The notes under the pieces were generated by a model that saw nothing but the letters and a program-made list of their open reading frames with translations, was not told the origin of the DNA and made no database searches. This document shows positions 17,155 through 26,261 of a stretch of DNA of 64,000 nt, piece after piece. A program made the position numbers and the translations under genes. This DNA is from Neobacillus sp. WH10. GTDB lineage: Bacteria > Bacillota > Bacilli > Bacillales > Cytobacillaceae. Positions within the stretch are counted from its first letter, which is position 1. The number at the start of each line of letters is the position of its first letter. The stretch lies in the NCBI RefSeq assembly GCF_030123405.1, contig NZ_CP126110.1, positions 1,674,001 to 1,738,000 of the forward strand, read 5' to 3'.

Positions 17155-18627
17155 ATGATGGAACTTAATATGTATATTGATGGAAAATGGATCAGCTCTA
17201 CTTCAGGAGAAAAAAGGGAAATAATAAATCCTGCTAATGGTGAGCTAATTGCAGTAGCAGCTGAAGGTGCTTCTGAGGATGCCAAATATGCTATATCGGT
17301 AGCACGTAAAACTTTTGATAGCGGAATATGGTCTACACTTCCTTTTAAAACTCGTGCAACATATTTGCATAAAATCGCTAATTTGTTAGAAGAAAACGCA
17401 GAGGAAATAGCGGTGCTTGAAACATTAAATAATGGAAAGATGTTACTGGCTGCAAAAATAGATGTTCAAAATGCGATTGATTGTTTCCGATACTATGCAA
17501 GCCTTATTACGCAACCAGAAGGTGAAATGTTTAATGTAGGCGACTCTGTTCAGACAATAGTTATCCGTGAACCAATAGGGGTGTGCAGTCTTATAGTTCC
17601 ATGGAATTTTCCACTCCTTATGGCTGCGTGGCAGATTGCGCCTGCACTAGTAGCAGGAAATACATTTATATTAAAACCATCAGAGATCACACCTGTCTCT
17701 GCTGTTAAACTGTTCGAAATTATCGAAAAGGCAGGTGTGCCAGCAGGAGTTGCAAATTTAGTAATGGGACCAGGAAGTACTGTTGGTAATGAAATGGTAG
17801 ATAGTAATTTGGTAGATAAAGTGGCTTTTATTGGTGGAACGAAAACTGGACAGAATATTATGCGTGTTGCTGCAGAAAATACAAAGAAAATTTCTTTAGA
17901 ATTAGGAGGGAAATCTCCAAACATTGTATTTGCTGATAATGACTTAGAAATTGCAGTGGATAACGCACTATTCAATATCTTCTTAAATAGTGGTCAGGTA
18001 TGTACTGCAGCTTCCCGTCTCCTAATTGAAGATAGTATTCACGACCAATTTGTTGAAAGACTGATCGAGCGTGCAAAAAAGATAGTCGTTGGTCATAGTA
18101 ATAATGCAGCAAGTGAAATGGGACCGCTAGTTAGTGAAGCCCATATGCAAAAGGTATTAAGGTATATCGAAATAGGAAAACAGGAAGGTGCAACACTTGC
18201 TTGTGGAGGAAATAGAATTATAGATAACGGTTGTGAAAACGGCTTTTTTGTTGAACCTACAATTTTCACCGATACTAGACCGGATATGAGAATTGTTCAA
18301 GAAGAGATATTTGGCCCAGTCTTAGTAATTCAAAAGTTTAAAGATGAAGAAGAAGCAATCACATTAGCAAATGACACAGTATTCGGATTGGGTGGTGCTG
18401 TTTTTTGTAATGATATTGAGAAAGCGATGCGTGTAGTCAAGAAAATACAGGCGGGCATTACCTGGGTGAACTGCTATCATGTAGCAACTATACAAGCTCC
18501 ATGGGGTGGTTATAAACAGAGTGGAATCGGAAGAGGCTTAGGAAAATTTGGACTTGATGAATTTTCAGAAATAAAACAAATTAATGTAAGCTATAAGGCA
18601 CATCCTGTTGGCTGGTTTTCTAATTAA
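17155..18627 (+). CDS. NAD(P)-dependent aldehyde dehydrogenase
   Basis: 490 residues. The ATG at 17155 has AAAGGAG 9 bases upstream, 14 bases past the oxidase stop. Catalytic E249 is in LELGGKSPNIVF and nucleophile C283 in NSGQVCTAASR. VPWNFPLLMAAW and the FIGGTKTG NAD site are also present. It oxidises the aldehyde made by the upstream amine oxidase to an acid. The PuuB-PuuC pair is the obvious parallel, but nothing shows that putrescine is the substrate. Confidence 0.93.
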   Translation: MMELNMYIDGKWISSTSGEKREIINPANGELIAVAAEGASEDAKYAISVARKTFDSGIWSTLPFKTRATYLHKIANLLEENAEEIAVLETLNNGKMLLAAKIDVQNAIDCFRYYASLITQPEGEMFNVGDSVQTIVIREPIGVCSLIVPWNFPLLMAAWQIAPALVAGNTFILKPSEITPVSAVKLFEIIEKAGVPAGVANLVMGPGSTVGNEMVDSNLVDKVAFIGGTKTGQNIMRVAAENTKKISLELGGKSPNIVFADNDLEIAVDNALFNIFLNSGQVCTAASRLLIEDSIHDQFVERLIERAKKIVVGHSNNAASEMGPLVSEAHMQKVLRYIEIGKQEGATLACGGNRIIDNGCENGFFVEPTIFTDTRPDMRIVQEEIFGPVLVIQKFKDEEEAITLANDTVFGLGGAVFCNDIEKAMRVVKKIQAGITWVNCYHVATIQAPWGGYKQSGIGRGLGKFGLDEFSEIKQINVSYKAHPVGWFSN

Positions 18628-18652
18628 TAATTGCAATTAAGGGAGGGAGTTT

Positions 18653-20074
18653 ATGAAAAATATAGATGTCCAAGAGCAATCAACTATTGACTCTAAAACA
18701 CTTGAAGATAGGGAATTAGGAACAAAAAACATAAAGAGTTTGTTTTACCGTTATATTTTCCTCGCTATTCTAGGTAACATTTTTTTGGCAGCGCCTTCAT
18801 TTGTAGACGGAAATATTGTAGGGCAATTGGGTACAAAAGAGATGGCAGGGGTTGGTATTGGTTATACTATACAAGTTCTTTCACGTGCCATAGGTGTACT
18901 AATTGGAGTGGGAGCTGGAGCGGTTGTTGCCCTAAGATTGGGCGCTGGCAAAATCGATGAAGCGAGAAGTATTGCTGGTCAATCGATTTGGTTCGGTGTC
19001 ATCTTGTCAACGGTTATTGCGATCTTTGGTTACATCTATAATGAACCTCTAATGCGTTTTTTTGGCGCGAATGATGCTGCTCTACCGTACGCAATGCAAT
19101 TTGGAAATCACGCTTGGGTTTTTTTTCCCTTCCAGGTATTAGCGGTTATTCTTAGTGTTCTCGCTATTCTCGATGAACGACCAGGACTTAGCACGTTGAG
19201 TTGGTTTGCTGGAGCAGTTTTAGCTGCTACTGTTGAATTAATTCTATATCATAAGTTTCAATATGGAGTAGCAGCCTCAGCTTGGTCTAATAATATTTCT
19301 ACTTCGTTCCCAAGCGTACTGATTTTTTATTTTATTTTTAGTAAAACTTCATTAAAACCCAAGTTGAAGGACCTTAGAATGAAGCTTAGCAACATGATAG
19401 AAGTTAATGCCACTGGTTTTGCCTCATTCTCAATTTCGCTTACTATGTTTATCTCCATTATTGTCATTAATAATTTGTTGGCTTCATTAGGGGGAGAGTT
19501 ACATGTATCTGCCTTTACAATTCAAAATGGATATATTACTAACTTTCTCGTACTTTTAATTATGGGAATAACAACTGGTATTCAACCTTTAATTAGCTAT
19601 AATTACGGAGCTAGACTTTATAATCGAGTAAGGGAAGCTACTTCGTTAGGACTTAAATTCACATTCACCATGACTATTTTCTTTACCGTATTATTATTCT
19701 TCTTTACTGATTCAATAGTTAGGTTCTTTACAGGAGGAGACGCTGCTTTACAGGATATCGGTGTCTGGTCGACCAGAGTGTTCAACTTTACTTTTCCATT
19801 TGCAGCGATCATTTTGCTAATATCATGTTACTTTGAAGCAATCGAGCAAAACATTAAGGCAACATTTATAGCAATAGGGAGATCTTTTATTTTTGCGATT
19901 CCACTATTCTATATTCTTTCTGATTTTATGGGGGTTAATGGTGTTTGGTACTCCATTCCCGTTGCGGATGTACTTGCATTTATAGTAGCTATTCTTTTTA
20001 TGTATAGAGAGTTTAGTAGATTAAGGAAACTTAGTGATAATGAAAAATATAAAGATGTAAAAAAAATAATCTAA
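18653..20074 (+). CDS. MATE-family transporter
   Basis: 473 residues with about 12 hydrophobic segments in two related halves and glycine-rich stretches such as GIGYTIQVLSRAIGVLIGVGAGAVVALRLGAG and GITTGIQPLISYNYGAR, typical of MATE proteins of the DinF/MepA branch. It is a cation-coupled antiporter in the membrane. It starts 26 bases after the aldehyde dehydrogenase with RBS GGGAGG. Its place in a catabolic operon suggests export of a toxic intermediate or exchange of substrate and product; that is inference. Confidence 0.9.
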   Translation: MKNIDVQEQSTIDSKTLEDRELGTKNIKSLFYRYIFLAILGNIFLAAPSFVDGNIVGQLGTKEMAGVGIGYTIQVLSRAIGVLIGVGAGAVVALRLGAGKIDEARSIAGQSIWFGVILSTVIAIFGYIYNEPLMRFFGANDAALPYAMQFGNHAWVFFPFQVLAVILSVLAILDERPGLSTLSWFAGAVLAATVELILYHKFQYGVAASAWSNNISTSFPSVLIFYFIFSKTSLKPKLKDLRMKLSNMIEVNATGFASFSISLTMFISIIVINNLLASLGGELHVSAFTIQNGYITNFLVLLIMGITTGIQPLISYNYGARLYNRVREATSLGLKFTFTMTIFFTVLLFFFTDSIVRFFTGGDAALQDIGVWSTRVFNFTFPFAAIILLISCYFEAIEQNIKATFIAIGRSFIFAIPLFYILSDFMGVNGVWYSIPVADVLAFIVAILFMYREFSRLRKLSDNEKYKDVKKII

Positions 20075-20141
20075 TTGATTTTGTATTCATTATTATAATG
20101 GGATTTCTTATTTCATTTGGTTATTCTGAGGAGGAAGAATT

Positions 20142-20456
20142 ATGGCGTTTGTCGTTAAAAAAATCTCAACTCAAGAATTCGAAAAACTCGGAGTTGATAC
20201 ATGGGAGCCTTGGGAAAACACGACACACAAGGCTCCATGGGAAGTGGAAGCAGCTGAAACATTTTATGTTCTTGATGGAGAAGTAAATATTACAGTTGAA
20301 GATATAACTTATAATGTAACAGAAAATATGTTGGTTTCTCTTCCAAAAGGACTTGTTTGCATTTGGGATATTCCGAAATATTTAAAAAAAGTCTACAAGC
20401 TAAACTTTGAGCTGGATTATATCGCGAGTGCGAAAACATCTCAGACAGTCCAATGA
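20142..20456 (+). CDS. DUF861-type cupin
   Basis: A 104-residue single-domain cupin (MAFVVKKIST...). W-x-PWE, AAETFYVLDGEVNITVED and LPKGLVCIWDIP follow the Cupin_3/DUF861 pattern, also found in EutQ-like proteins. RBS GAGGAGG precedes the ATG. It is the last gene of the catabolic operon, just before a terminator. DUF861 proteins often accompany amine or ureide catabolism; a small-molecule binding or isomerising role is likely but unproven. Confidence 0.8.
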   Translation: MAFVVKKISTQEFEKLGVDTWEPWENTTHKAPWEVEAAETFYVLDGEVNITVEDITYNVTENMLVSLPKGLVCIWDIPKYLKKVYKLNFELDYIASAKTSQTVQ

Positions 20457-20586
20457 TTTTATGAAGCTTTGATGAAACACACATAAAAGTAAAAGAACAA
20501 AGGATATACCTTGAACATACAGGTAATTCACATAGAGATATATTCTTTTATTAAAATGAAAGATAGTAGCAGCCAAGCGCTTCTTT

Positions 20587-20606
20587 AAAAAAGCCTTGGC
20601 TTTTTT
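20587..20606 (+). terminator. terminator of the catabolic operon
   Basis: AAAAAAGCC-tt-GGCTTTTTT, a 9-bp perfect stem with a 2-base loop ending in Ts. Confidence 0.75.
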
Positions 20607-20613
20607 AAGCTAA

Positions 20614-20720
20614 TAGGAAAGTATAAATTTTTCAAAATTTATACTTTCCTACCGCATAAGTGCAACTACGCCGATTGTCTTCGCCCTTAGGGGCTTGCCA
20701 ATCGGCGAGTTTTCTTTATC
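20614..20720. repeat. structured palindromic element (dispersed-repeat candidate)
   Basis: An 18-bp perfect inverted repeat with a 2-base centre (20614-20651) is followed by a second hairpin, GCCGATTG...CAATCGGC (about 20670-20710), and a T-rich tail. Two stacked hairpins in a gap between an operon terminator and an unrelated gene look like a mobile REP/MITE-type element rather than regulation. No second copy is seen in the window. Confidence 0.5.
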
Positions 20721-20876
20721 TGTATCAATATTTGTTACCTTCATGGTAAGTGAAACCACTATTGTTATCAAAAAAAATATATATTAAAATATTTTAAGTA
20801 AAAACATTTATTAAAATATCTGAACTAAATATTAGATAAAAGATGACGTGAACTAGTAATTGGAAGTGAATATAAT

Positions 20877-21692
20877 ATGAAAAAATATAAAATTGGAGAA
20901 GTTAGAAGTGAATTTGGAGTTTCATTAGATGCTTTGCGGTTTTATGAAAAAAAAGGATTTTTAAAGCCTCAAAAAGATAATGAAACAGGTTTCAGGTATT
21001 ATACTTATGAGGATTTTGGAGTATTTTTATCAATAAAAAATTATCGCCAAATGGGATTTCAAGTTAAAGAAATTGGAAGTATTTTTAATGGCTTAGAATT
21101 AGAAGACATTATATCAAGATGTAATAATAAAATAGCTGAAAAAAATGAAGCAATAAAGATGTTAGAATTAGAAACAAAGCTAATTAGCGAATATGTTAGT
21201 TTGCTAAAAGAATTTAATATTGAAGATAGGCAATGGTTTATTGAGACAGTCGAAACATACTATCTTCTAAAGCACGTTCATATTGATAAAGGAGATTTAT
21301 GTGAAAATCCTCTTCTTAAAAAATGGTTAAACTTTCTGCCTATAGTACACCAATCATTATTGATTCTTAAGGATCAATATCAATCCAATAATATTAACGA
21401 AAGTTATTGGGTGATGGCTATCCCTGAATCAAAAATGGAGGAATATCAATTACCCTTTGACGATTCTGTTTTAAAAATAGATATGGGAGAATGTTTGAAT
21501 TATTTATATAAAAAGGATGTTAATGACCCTTTTTCTACATTGATATTAAATGAACCATTAGAGATAATACATAAATTAGGCTACACACTAAATGGGGATG
21601 TTTTATGTCGTTACGTTTGTGAAACAAAACATCAAGACAAAACAATCGAGAACTATGTTATTATGTTTCCTATTATTAAAAGCGATGATTAA
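20877..21692 (+). CDS. MerR-family transcriptional regulator
   Basis: 271 residues. The N-terminal MerR domain is KYKIGEVRSEFGVSLDALRFYEKKGFLKP...GFRYYTYEDF. A coiled coil follows at about 85-120, then an effector domain of about 150 residues with no recognised family, possibly GyrI-like. The RBS is weak. The gene ends at a strong terminator, so it is a single unit; it may control the PTS operon to the right or an unlinked target. Confidence 0.88.
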   Translation: MKKYKIGEVRSEFGVSLDALRFYEKKGFLKPQKDNETGFRYYTYEDFGVFLSIKNYRQMGFQVKEIGSIFNGLELEDIISRCNNKIAEKNEAIKMLELETKLISEYVSLLKEFNIEDRQWFIETVETYYLLKHVHIDKGDLCENPLLKKWLNFLPIVHQSLLILKDQYQSNNINESYWVMAIPESKMEEYQLPFDDSVLKIDMGECLNYLYKKDVNDPFSTLILNEPLEIIHKLGYTLNGDVLCRYVCETKHQDKTIENYVIMFPIIKSDD

Positions 21693-21765
21693 TGAAATAA
21701 TAGTAATTGGATGTTCTTTTAGATGTATAAATGGAATTTTATTAAAAACAGTATGTAAATGAACT

Positions 21766-21812
21766 GCACCTCAATTGTTAGCCACAACTAACAATTGGAG
21801 GTGCGTTTTTTT
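21766..21812 (+). terminator. strong intrinsic terminator of the MerR gene
   Basis: A 16-bp nearly perfect stem starting GCACCTCAATTGTTAG, with a short loop and a run of seven Ts. Confidence 0.93.
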
Positions 21813-21855
21813 ATTTTATAAGAAATTTCATAATAAATAAAAATAAAGAAACTTA

Positions 21856-21911
21856 TTGACCCTAGTCTTAGACCATATCATAGTATTGAATTTGTAAAGA
21901 AAACGTTTTAA
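21856..21911 (+). promoter_or_regulatory. promoter and cre-like site of the PTS operon
   Basis: TTGACC (21856-21861) is followed by CATAGT or TAGTAT near 21880. Immediately downstream AGAAAACGTTTTAA (21898-21911) matches the CcpA cre consensus except at its outer bases. A cre just after the transcription start would give catabolite repression, as usual for cellobiose-type PTS operons. Confidence 0.6.
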
Positions 21912-21960
21912 AAGCTCGTAATTATTGCAAAAGTAAAATTTATAATTGGAGGTTTAAAGT

Positions 21961-22263
21961 ATGAGAAAAATTGTTCTTCTATGTAATGCAGGTATGTCTA
22001 CAAGTATGCTGATGAAAAAAATGAAAGGGTATGCAGAACAATCAAACTATGATTGTGAAATACAGGCTTATGCGTTAGCCGAAGCACAAAATGTTGGTCA
22101 AACTGCTGATATTGTTTTATTGGGACCACAAGTTCGATATGCTCTAAATACTGTAAAGACGCAGCTGCCAGGGCAAATTATTGAAGTAATCGATATGGCA
22201 GCATATGGAATGTTAGATGGAAAAAAAGTGATCGAACAAGTGAAAAATGCATTAGGGGATTAA
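21961..22263 (+). CDS. celA: PTS system lactose/cellobiose-family IIB component
   Basis: A 100-residue cytosolic IIB protein. C8 in IVLLCNAGMSTSML is the phosphorylated cysteine. It takes phosphate from IIA and passes it to the sugar at IIC. It is the first gene of the operon, with RBS TGGAGG. IIB, IIC and IIA are separate genes, and two lipoprotein genes sit between IIB and IIC, which is unusual. The sugar is probably a beta-glucoside, given the GH1 enzyme at the end of the operon. Confidence 0.92.
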   Translation: MRKIVLLCNAGMSTSMLMKKMKGYAEQSNYDCEIQAYALAEAQNVGQTADIVLLGPQVRYALNTVKTQLPGQIIEVIDMAAYGMLDGKKVIEQVKNALGD

Positions 22264-22346
22264 AGAATAGGTTTCGTTAACGATTAAAGTTTTTTATACG
22301 ATTTATTCTTTTCTCCTGAAAAAATATTACTCTAGGAGGTCAAAAC

Positions 22347-23597
22347 TTGAAAAAAAGAAGTAAATTTCCGACATTATGTATGGTTTTGGCTGTTTTTGTA
22401 AGTGGTTTAGTGATTTCTGGATGTTCTATGGAAAGTAAAGAAAAAAATTTAAAAGAATCTGATGCAACATTAATAACAAAAGTTTTTCCATATGGAGAGG
22501 TTGGTTATGCGGTCGTTTGTGATTTTGGAGATGAAATAGATGGTTCTGAATTAACAAAAGATAGCTTTAAGATCGAGTCGATAATAAATGGAAAAACAGA
22601 AAAAAGAACAATAACCAAAGTATATACAAATAATAAAGTTTCATTATCACAATCTTCTAAAGAAGGACAATATGTTGTAATCGAGTTAGATTCAAAGGAT
22701 GAAAATGCATCTACATCAACATTTGATGAAGAGAAATTTTTAAGTACTCGGAATAATTTAAATTATACTGTAAGTCTTGAGAAAGATTTAAAGACTAAAG
22801 ATGGGGTGGTTTTTAAATCTTCAGAAAAAAAGGTTAAGATTTCAAACATAAAAACACCTGTAGTAGATGACTTTAAAAAAGCTGTTTATAAAGATGCTTC
22901 AGGAAGTATGATGAATTATCGACTATTTGAACCTACAAAAGAACCAAATGAAAAGTATCCATTAGTATTATTCTTACACGGTTCTGGTGAGCGAGGTAAT
23001 GATAATTATATGCACATGGTTGGCAATGAAGGCGCAGTTGTATGGGCTGCACCAGAACAGCAAGCCAAACACCCTGCCTATGTACTAGCACCTCAAGCTG
23101 AAGCAACTGAGGAACTTACAATGTATTGGACAGAAGAACCGAAATATACAACCATGCTAAATTTACTAAAAGACACAATTGAAAAATATGATGTCGATAA
23201 AAATCGTATATATGTTGTTGGTATGTCTAATGGAGGAATTGGAACCTGGAATATTATTGAGAAGAACCCTGAATTATTTGCAGCAGCTGTACCTATTTGC
23301 GGAATAGGCGATATTAAAGGTTTTAATCTTTCAAATGAATATGAACCGCTAAAAGATTATTCAGCATTTAAGGATATTAAGGATATGCCAATTTGGGTTT
23401 TCCATGCAGAGGATGATCCACTAGTTGATGTTAGATATAGCAGGGATGCTGTAAAGGCTATTAAAGAATTAGGTGGAACGTCCATTAAATATACTGAATA
23501 TCCAAATGGAACGGTCAAGCCTATGGGGCATTTCTCTTGGGTACCAGCTTTACAAGATAAAGAAATGATAAATTGGTTGTTTAGTCAATCAAAATAG
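22347..23597 (+). CDS. lipoprotein alpha/beta-hydrolase (esterase/peptidase-like)
   Basis: 416 residues. The signal peptide ends in lipobox VISGC, so the protein is a membrane-anchored extracellular lipoprotein. An N-terminal beta-rich domain of about 150 residues precedes an alpha/beta hydrolase domain with PLVLFLHGSGERGND (oxyanion region), nucleophile S294 in VGMSNGG, an Asp near HAEDDPLVD, and H in GHFSW. Its relatives are feruloyl/acetyl esterases and other extracellular esterases. Inside a PTS operon it may strip an acyl group from a plant glycoside before uptake. The substrate is inference. Confidence 0.85.
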   Translation: MKKRSKFPTLCMVLAVFVSGLVISGCSMESKEKNLKESDATLITKVFPYGEVGYAVVCDFGDEIDGSELTKDSFKIESIINGKTEKRTITKVYTNNKVSLSQSSKEGQYVVIELDSKDENASTSTFDEEKFLSTRNNLNYTVSLEKDLKTKDGVVFKSSEKKVKISNIKTPVVDDFKKAVYKDASGSMMNYRLFEPTKEPNEKYPLVLFLHGSGERGNDNYMHMVGNEGAVVWAAPEQQAKHPAYVLAPQAEATEELTMYWTEEPKYTTMLNLLKDTIEKYDVDKNRIYVVGMSNGGIGTWNIIEKNPELFAAAVPICGIGDIKGFNLSNEYEPLKDYSAFKDIKDMPIWVFHAEDDPLVDVRYSRDAVKAIKELGGTSIKYTEYPNGTVKPMGHFSWVPALQDKEMINWLFSQSK

Positions 23598-23690
23598 CCA
23601 GTCTTATTAAAATGAATTAATAGAATACGATCATTACATTAATGTTGAAGATTAAAACATATTTTTGTAACAACACAAGGAGGTTCCATA

Positions 23691-24479
23691 ATGAGAAAAG
23701 CATTATTATCATTATGCCTAGTATGTTTGTTAACAGGTTCTTTATTTGGATGTTCCACAAAGGAAAATCAAAAAGCTACAAATACAAAGGAAGCAAAACC
23801 CGTTGAACTTTATTTAGTAAGACATGGAAAAACTATGTTGAATTCAACCGATAGAGTTCAAGGTTGGGCAGATTCTCCTCTTACTAAAGAGGGAATAGAA
23901 GTAGCTGAATTACTTGGGAAAGGTTTAAAGGACGTTCAATTTGCAAAAGCATACAGTAGTGATAGTGGACGTGCAATAGAAACTGCTCAAATAGTGTTAA
24001 ATAATAGTGGACAAAAAAATGTTGAATTAATTCAACGTAAAAATTTGCGAGAAGTAAACTTTGGTGAATTTGAAGGTGAGCTTAATCAAAATTTCCATAA
24101 AGAACTTGCAAAAGCTAATAATATGACAATGGATGAGTTTATGGAGAATTTCGACGTTGGTATTATGCTTGATACTGCAGCGAAGATTGATAGAAGTAAA
24201 CAAGCTGAAAGTGCTGAACAAGTTTCCGTGAGAATGAAAAAAGAAGTTGACAAAATTGTAGAAGAAGTAGCTAAAAATGGTGGCGGTGACATTCTAGTAG
24301 TATCACATGGTCTATCACTAATGGGATTATTATACACAATATCTCCTGATGCTCTTAATGAACTCGAAGCAGGCCTTAGTAATGCAAGTGTTTCAAAGGT
24401 TTTGTATAAAGATGGTAAATATACAGTTGAATCTGTAAATGATATGAGCTATGTAGAAAAAGGGAAAAAAGTAAACTAA
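23691..24479 (+). CDS. lipoprotein histidine phosphatase (phosphoglycerate-mutase family)
   Basis: 262 residues. The signal peptide has lipobox SLFGC. The catalytic RHG is in LYLVRHGKTMLNSTDRVQG, the Glu is in LREVNFGEFEGE and the second His in LVVSHGLSLMG. Most family members are cytosolic; this one is predicted to be exported and lipid-anchored. It would remove phosphate from an external phospho-compound. It lies between the esterase and IIC genes with an AGGAGG RBS, so it is co-transcribed with sugar uptake genes. Confidence 0.88.
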   Translation: MRKALLSLCLVCLLTGSLFGCSTKENQKATNTKEAKPVELYLVRHGKTMLNSTDRVQGWADSPLTKEGIEVAELLGKGLKDVQFAKAYSSDSGRAIETAQIVLNNSGQKNVELIQRKNLREVNFGEFEGELNQNFHKELAKANNMTMDEFMENFDVGIMLDTAAKIDRSKQAESAEQVSVRMKKEVDKIVEEVAKNGGGDILVVSHGLSLMGLLYTISPDALNELEAGLSNASVSKVLYKDGKYTVESVNDMSYVEKGKKVN

Positions 24480-24517
24480 TCTTAAAATACTATAAGTAGT
24501 ACATCTTGGAGGTATTT

Positions 24518-25819
24518 ATGAAGTTTTTAGAAGTGATGAGAAATGCACTAGAAAGAATAATTACCCCGCTAACAAATTTTCTTGGAAATAGTAAGGTAGT
24601 TAATGCGATTACACAAGGGATGATGATGACAATCCCTGTTACGATAGGTGTTACATTATTCGCTATTTTAGGGAATTTACCATTTGAATGGTGGCAAACA
24701 TTAATTAAACAAGCAGGTTTATATACCCATATGCAAGACATGATTAGTGCTACATTAAGTTTGTTAGCAGTTTATATGGTAGTGATTATTGCTTATTCCT
24801 ATGCAAAAGAAGAAGGCTTGAATGGAATGATAGCTGGGGTAATCGCGCTAGGAAGTTTTCTTTGTTTAATGCCAATGTCTGTAACAGTAGGGAAAGAACA
24901 TATTCCTGCCATTCTTACTCAATATCTTGGCAGTGATGGAATATTTGTTGCAATGTTTGTTGGGGTTCTGACAAGTAAATTATATTGTTACTTAACGAGA
25001 AAAAATATTGGGGTAAAGTTGCCAGAATCAGTACCGCCTATGGTATCAGATGCAATTAATCCTGTATTTATTTCAATCATTATCTTTACAATTATTTTCT
25101 TTGTAAGAGTGTTATTTGGTTATACACCATATGAAAATGTTTTTAATTTTGTTAGTCAAGTAGTTGCATTACCAGTAAAAGTAATAGGTTCTTCCGTTTG
25201 GTCAGTTATTGGTATTTTTACATTTATGAATTTATGTTGGTTCTTTGGTTTACATCCAGCACCAATAATAAATGTATGGTATGGTGCTACAGCACCTCTA
25301 TTCACTGCTGCGATAACAGCTTTTGCATCAGGAGCTCCTATTTCAGAAATACCTTACTTAGCATTTAGTCTTATGCATTTTGCAGTAATTGTTGGTGGAA
25401 CAGGAAATACATTAGGTTTAGCAATTAATTTATTGTTTGCAAAATCAGAACAGTATAAATCACTTGGGAAAATCGGTATCGTCCCAAATATCTTTAATAT
25501 TAATGAGCCTATTGTCTTTGGGTTACCGCTTGTTCTAAATCCAATTTACTTTATACCATTAGTAACATCTACAGTCGTTGGTGGATTAATAGGCATTGTA
25601 TTCTTAAAAATTACTGGGATATTATCTCGTTTTAATCCTTTAATAGAACTTCCATGGGTAACCCCAGCACCTTTTGCTGGATATGTTTCTGGTGGATGGC
25701 TGTTAATGTTAATGATAGTTTTAATAATTATTTCTCAGATTTTATTGTATTATCCTTTCTTTAAAATAGGAGATAAAAAAGCTTATGAGGCAGAACAAAA
25801 AGCATTAACAAATAATTAA
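24518..25819 (+). CDS. celB: PTS system cellobiose-family IIC permease
   Basis: 433 residues and about 10 membrane segments. GGAGG lies 5 bases before the ATG at 24518, so an in-frame TTG overlapping the RBS is not used. NINEPIVFGLPLVLNPI contains the conserved N-E-P-I-x-F-G motif of lactose/cellobiose IIC proteins, which binds the sugar. It transports the sugar while IIB phosphorylates it. Confidence 0.93.
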   Translation: MKFLEVMRNALERIITPLTNFLGNSKVVNAITQGMMMTIPVTIGVTLFAILGNLPFEWWQTLIKQAGLYTHMQDMISATLSLLAVYMVVIIAYSYAKEEGLNGMIAGVIALGSFLCLMPMSVTVGKEHIPAILTQYLGSDGIFVAMFVGVLTSKLYCYLTRKNIGVKLPESVPPMVSDAINPVFISIIIFTIIFFVRVLFGYTPYENVFNFVSQVVALPVKVIGSSVWSVIGIFTFMNLCWFFGLHPAPIINVWYGATAPLFTAAITAFASGAPISEIPYLAFSLMHFAVIVGGTGNTLGLAINLLFAKSEQYKSLGKIGIVPNIFNINEPIVFGLPLVLNPIYFIPLVTSTVVGGLIGIVFLKITGILSRFNPLIELPWVTPAPFAGYVSGGWLLMLMIVLIIISQILLYYPFFKIGDKKAYEAEQKALTNN

Positions 25820-25825
25820 TGATGC

Positions 25826-25851
25826 TAGGTATAAAATATTTTTTATACCTA
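25826..25851 (+). promoter_or_regulatory. intercistronic hairpin between IIC and IIA genes
   Basis: An 11-bp perfect stem TAGGTATAAAA / TTTTATACCTA with a 4-base loop and no T tail. It is probably an mRNA-stability or processing element. Confidence 0.55.
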
Positions 25852-25880
25852 ACAAATAAAAATGTTTTAGGAGAATAGTT

Positions 25881-26195
25881 ATGGAAACGAATGAATACAT
25901 TGTATTTCAAATCATCTCAGCAGTAGGCAGTGCTCGTTCATCTTATATTGAAGCAATACAAGAAGCTAAGAAAAGTAATTTTGAACAAGCAAAAAATTTA
26001 ATGAAAGAAGGAGCTGAAACTTTTATCCAAGGACATAAAGCACATGCTGAACTTATTAGTAAAGAAGCAAATGGTGAAAAAGTAGAAGTTAGCTTATTAT
26101 TAGCGCATGCTGAAGACCAACTTATGAGTGCCGAAGGATTTAAAGTTATAGCGGAAGAGTTTATTAGCCTTTACGAAAGAATATCTGGTAAATAA
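25881..26195 (+). CDS. celC: PTS system lactose/cellobiose-family IIA component
   Basis: 104 residues, helical. The phosphorylated histidine corresponds to H77 in LLAHAEDQLMS. The family motif is usually HAQDHLM, so this protein has Glu and Gln at two normally conserved places. It starts with an AGGAG RBS after the IIC gene and supplies phosphate from HPr to the IIB protein encoded at 21961-22263. Confidence 0.9.
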   Translation: METNEYIVFQIISAVGSARSSYIEAIQEAKKSNFEQAKNLMKEGAETFIQGHKAHAELISKEANGEKVEVSLLLAHAEDQLMSAEGFKVIAEEFISLYERISGK

Positions 26196-26261
26196 TAGAT
26201 TGTTAGTGCGTGTAAATACGAGTAACTCTATTAATATAGCTACAACAAGAAGGGTAGATAT

